A stretch of 64,000 nt of DNA from positions 1 to 64,000 of the forward strand of contig JBLNDG010000061.1 of NCBI GenBank assembly GCA_050261415.1, read 5' to 3'. Under the pieces are notes generated by a model that was not told the DNA's origin, made no database searches, and saw only the letters and a list, made by a program, of their open reading frames with translations. The stretch comes from JBLNDG01 sp050261415 (GTDB taxonomy: Bacteria; Bacillota; Clostridia; Lutisporales; Lutisporaceae). A program made the position numbers and the translations under genes. Numbering within the stretch: position 1 is the stretch's first letter; every line of letters begins with the position of its first letter. Positions 63,623-64,000 of this stretch are shown here, piece by piece.

Positions 63623-63646
63623 AACCACTATATGTAGTGGTTTTGG
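63623..63646 (+). terminator. Terminator after the methyltransferase gene
   Basis: AACCACTA (63623-63630) pairs with TAGTGGTT (63635-63642), followed by TTGG. It is 8 bp after the stop codon. Confidence 0.7.
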
Positions 63647-64000
63647 AGCCAAAAATGAGCAAAAATCGGGCTGGAAAAGTGCATTTTTTGGCCCGATTTT
63701 TTAGGGTATTTTATAGATGACATTGGGTGGTCGGAGGGATGTATCCTTTAAAATTACAATTTCATACAAAAAAGCAAAGGCATCAGGATAGTAAATATTG
63801 TTGCCTTTGTTTCTATAAACAGGCCAAAAACCAAAGTGTCTTTTTGGTACCGAGTAATAAAAATGGGGCTACGTTTTTCTGAGAATGAAAAGCATTGCTC
63901 TTTTTATTTTCCAAAAAGCACTTTAAAAGAGTGGCGCTCTTTTCCTTTATCCAAAATACAGCTATATATCATTTTGTAAAAAATAAAAAATAAAAAGCAA
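63647..64000. other. Gene-free, hairpin-rich end region
   Basis: No credible ORF. The stretch has four further inverted repeats: AAAAATCGGGC/GCCCGATTTTT (63661-63701), CAAAGGCA/TGCCTTTG (63775-63809), CCAAAAA/TTTTTGG (63823-63846), and AAAAGAG/CTCTTTT (63925-63943). The first has a T tail and would work as a terminator. The series may be a structured RNA, a repeat cluster or several terminators. Confidence 0.5.

Overview
This 64 kb window looks like chromosomal DNA of a low-GC, anaerobic Firmicute of the class Clostridia. Support comes from A+T-rich intergenic DNA, strong GGAGG-type ribosome binding sites, frequent TTG and GTG starts, and gene blocks typical of clostridia: ftsEX-M23 peptidase, ctpA-PDZ protein, uvrB-uvrA-uvrC, murB, and PHP-rapZ-yvcK-whiA. 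The gene set suggests relatives of the cellulolytic clostridia (Ruminiclostridium/Acetivibrio-like), but this is an inference without a search. No tRNA, rRNA, CRISPR array, prophage or intact insertion sequence was found. Almost every gene is on the + strand; the exceptions are a 54-residue ORF near 23.3 kb and a membrane protein near 31.5 kb.

Layout. 0-4.9 kb: end of a nucleoside uptake and breakdown operon (ABC ATPase, two permeases, nucleoside hydrolase, ADP-ribosylglycohydrolase). 5-7.9 kb: aspartate 4-decarboxylase and NudC. 7.9-13 kb: TetR regulator with an RND efflux pair. 13-17.5 kb: membrane-anchored glucosaminidase-like protein, FtsE, FtsX and an M23 hydrolase (cell division and wall remodelling). 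17.5-20.5 kb: zinc-type ABC transporter ending in a Fur-family regulator, behind a 7-1-7 operator. 20.7-23.2 kb: CtpA and a MinJ-like PDZ membrane protein. 23.8-26 kb: orphan sugar-ABC ATPase and a PucR-type regulator. 26-34 kb: uvrB-uvrA behind a LexA box, then uvrC. 34-38 kb: PspC, PHP phosphatase, orphan solute-binding protein, CofE-like protein and MurB. 38.4-40.8 kb: ArsR-type regulator and MFS efflux pump sharing an operator motif. 40.9-45.2 kb: PHP, rapZ, yvcK, lepB, whiA. 45.3-48.9 kb: HD-GYP protein, ROK glucokinase, glucose-6-phosphate isomerase. 49-57.2 kb: dnaE, a small DUF2007-like protein, ATP-type and PPi-type phosphofructokinases in tandem, pyruvate kinase. 57.2-60 kb: thioesterase, ferredoxin-type aldo/keto reductase, M29 aminopeptidase. 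60.1-61.7 kb: TPR regulator plus a tiny secreted peptide gene. 61.7-63.6 kb: DUF1003 protein and RlmD-type methyltransferase, followed by a hairpin-rich gene-free end.

The most interesting item is at 60.1-61.65 kb. An HTH/TPR regulator of the RRNPP type is followed 26 bp later by a 51-codon gene. It encodes a signal peptide and a pro-peptide carrying two identical heptapeptides, VDDVGPQ, one just after the predicted signal-peptidase site and one at the extreme C-terminus. The two DNA copies differ only at synonymous positions. This has the architecture of an uncharacterised peptide-pheromone quorum-sensing cassette. Other readable regulation includes a Fur-type operator on the zinc operon, a shared palindrome on the ArsR and MFS promoters, and an SOS box on uvrBA. 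The glycolytic genes (glucokinase, isomerase, two kinds of phosphofructokinase, pyruvate kinase) form a nearly complete upper-glycolysis set split only by dnaE.
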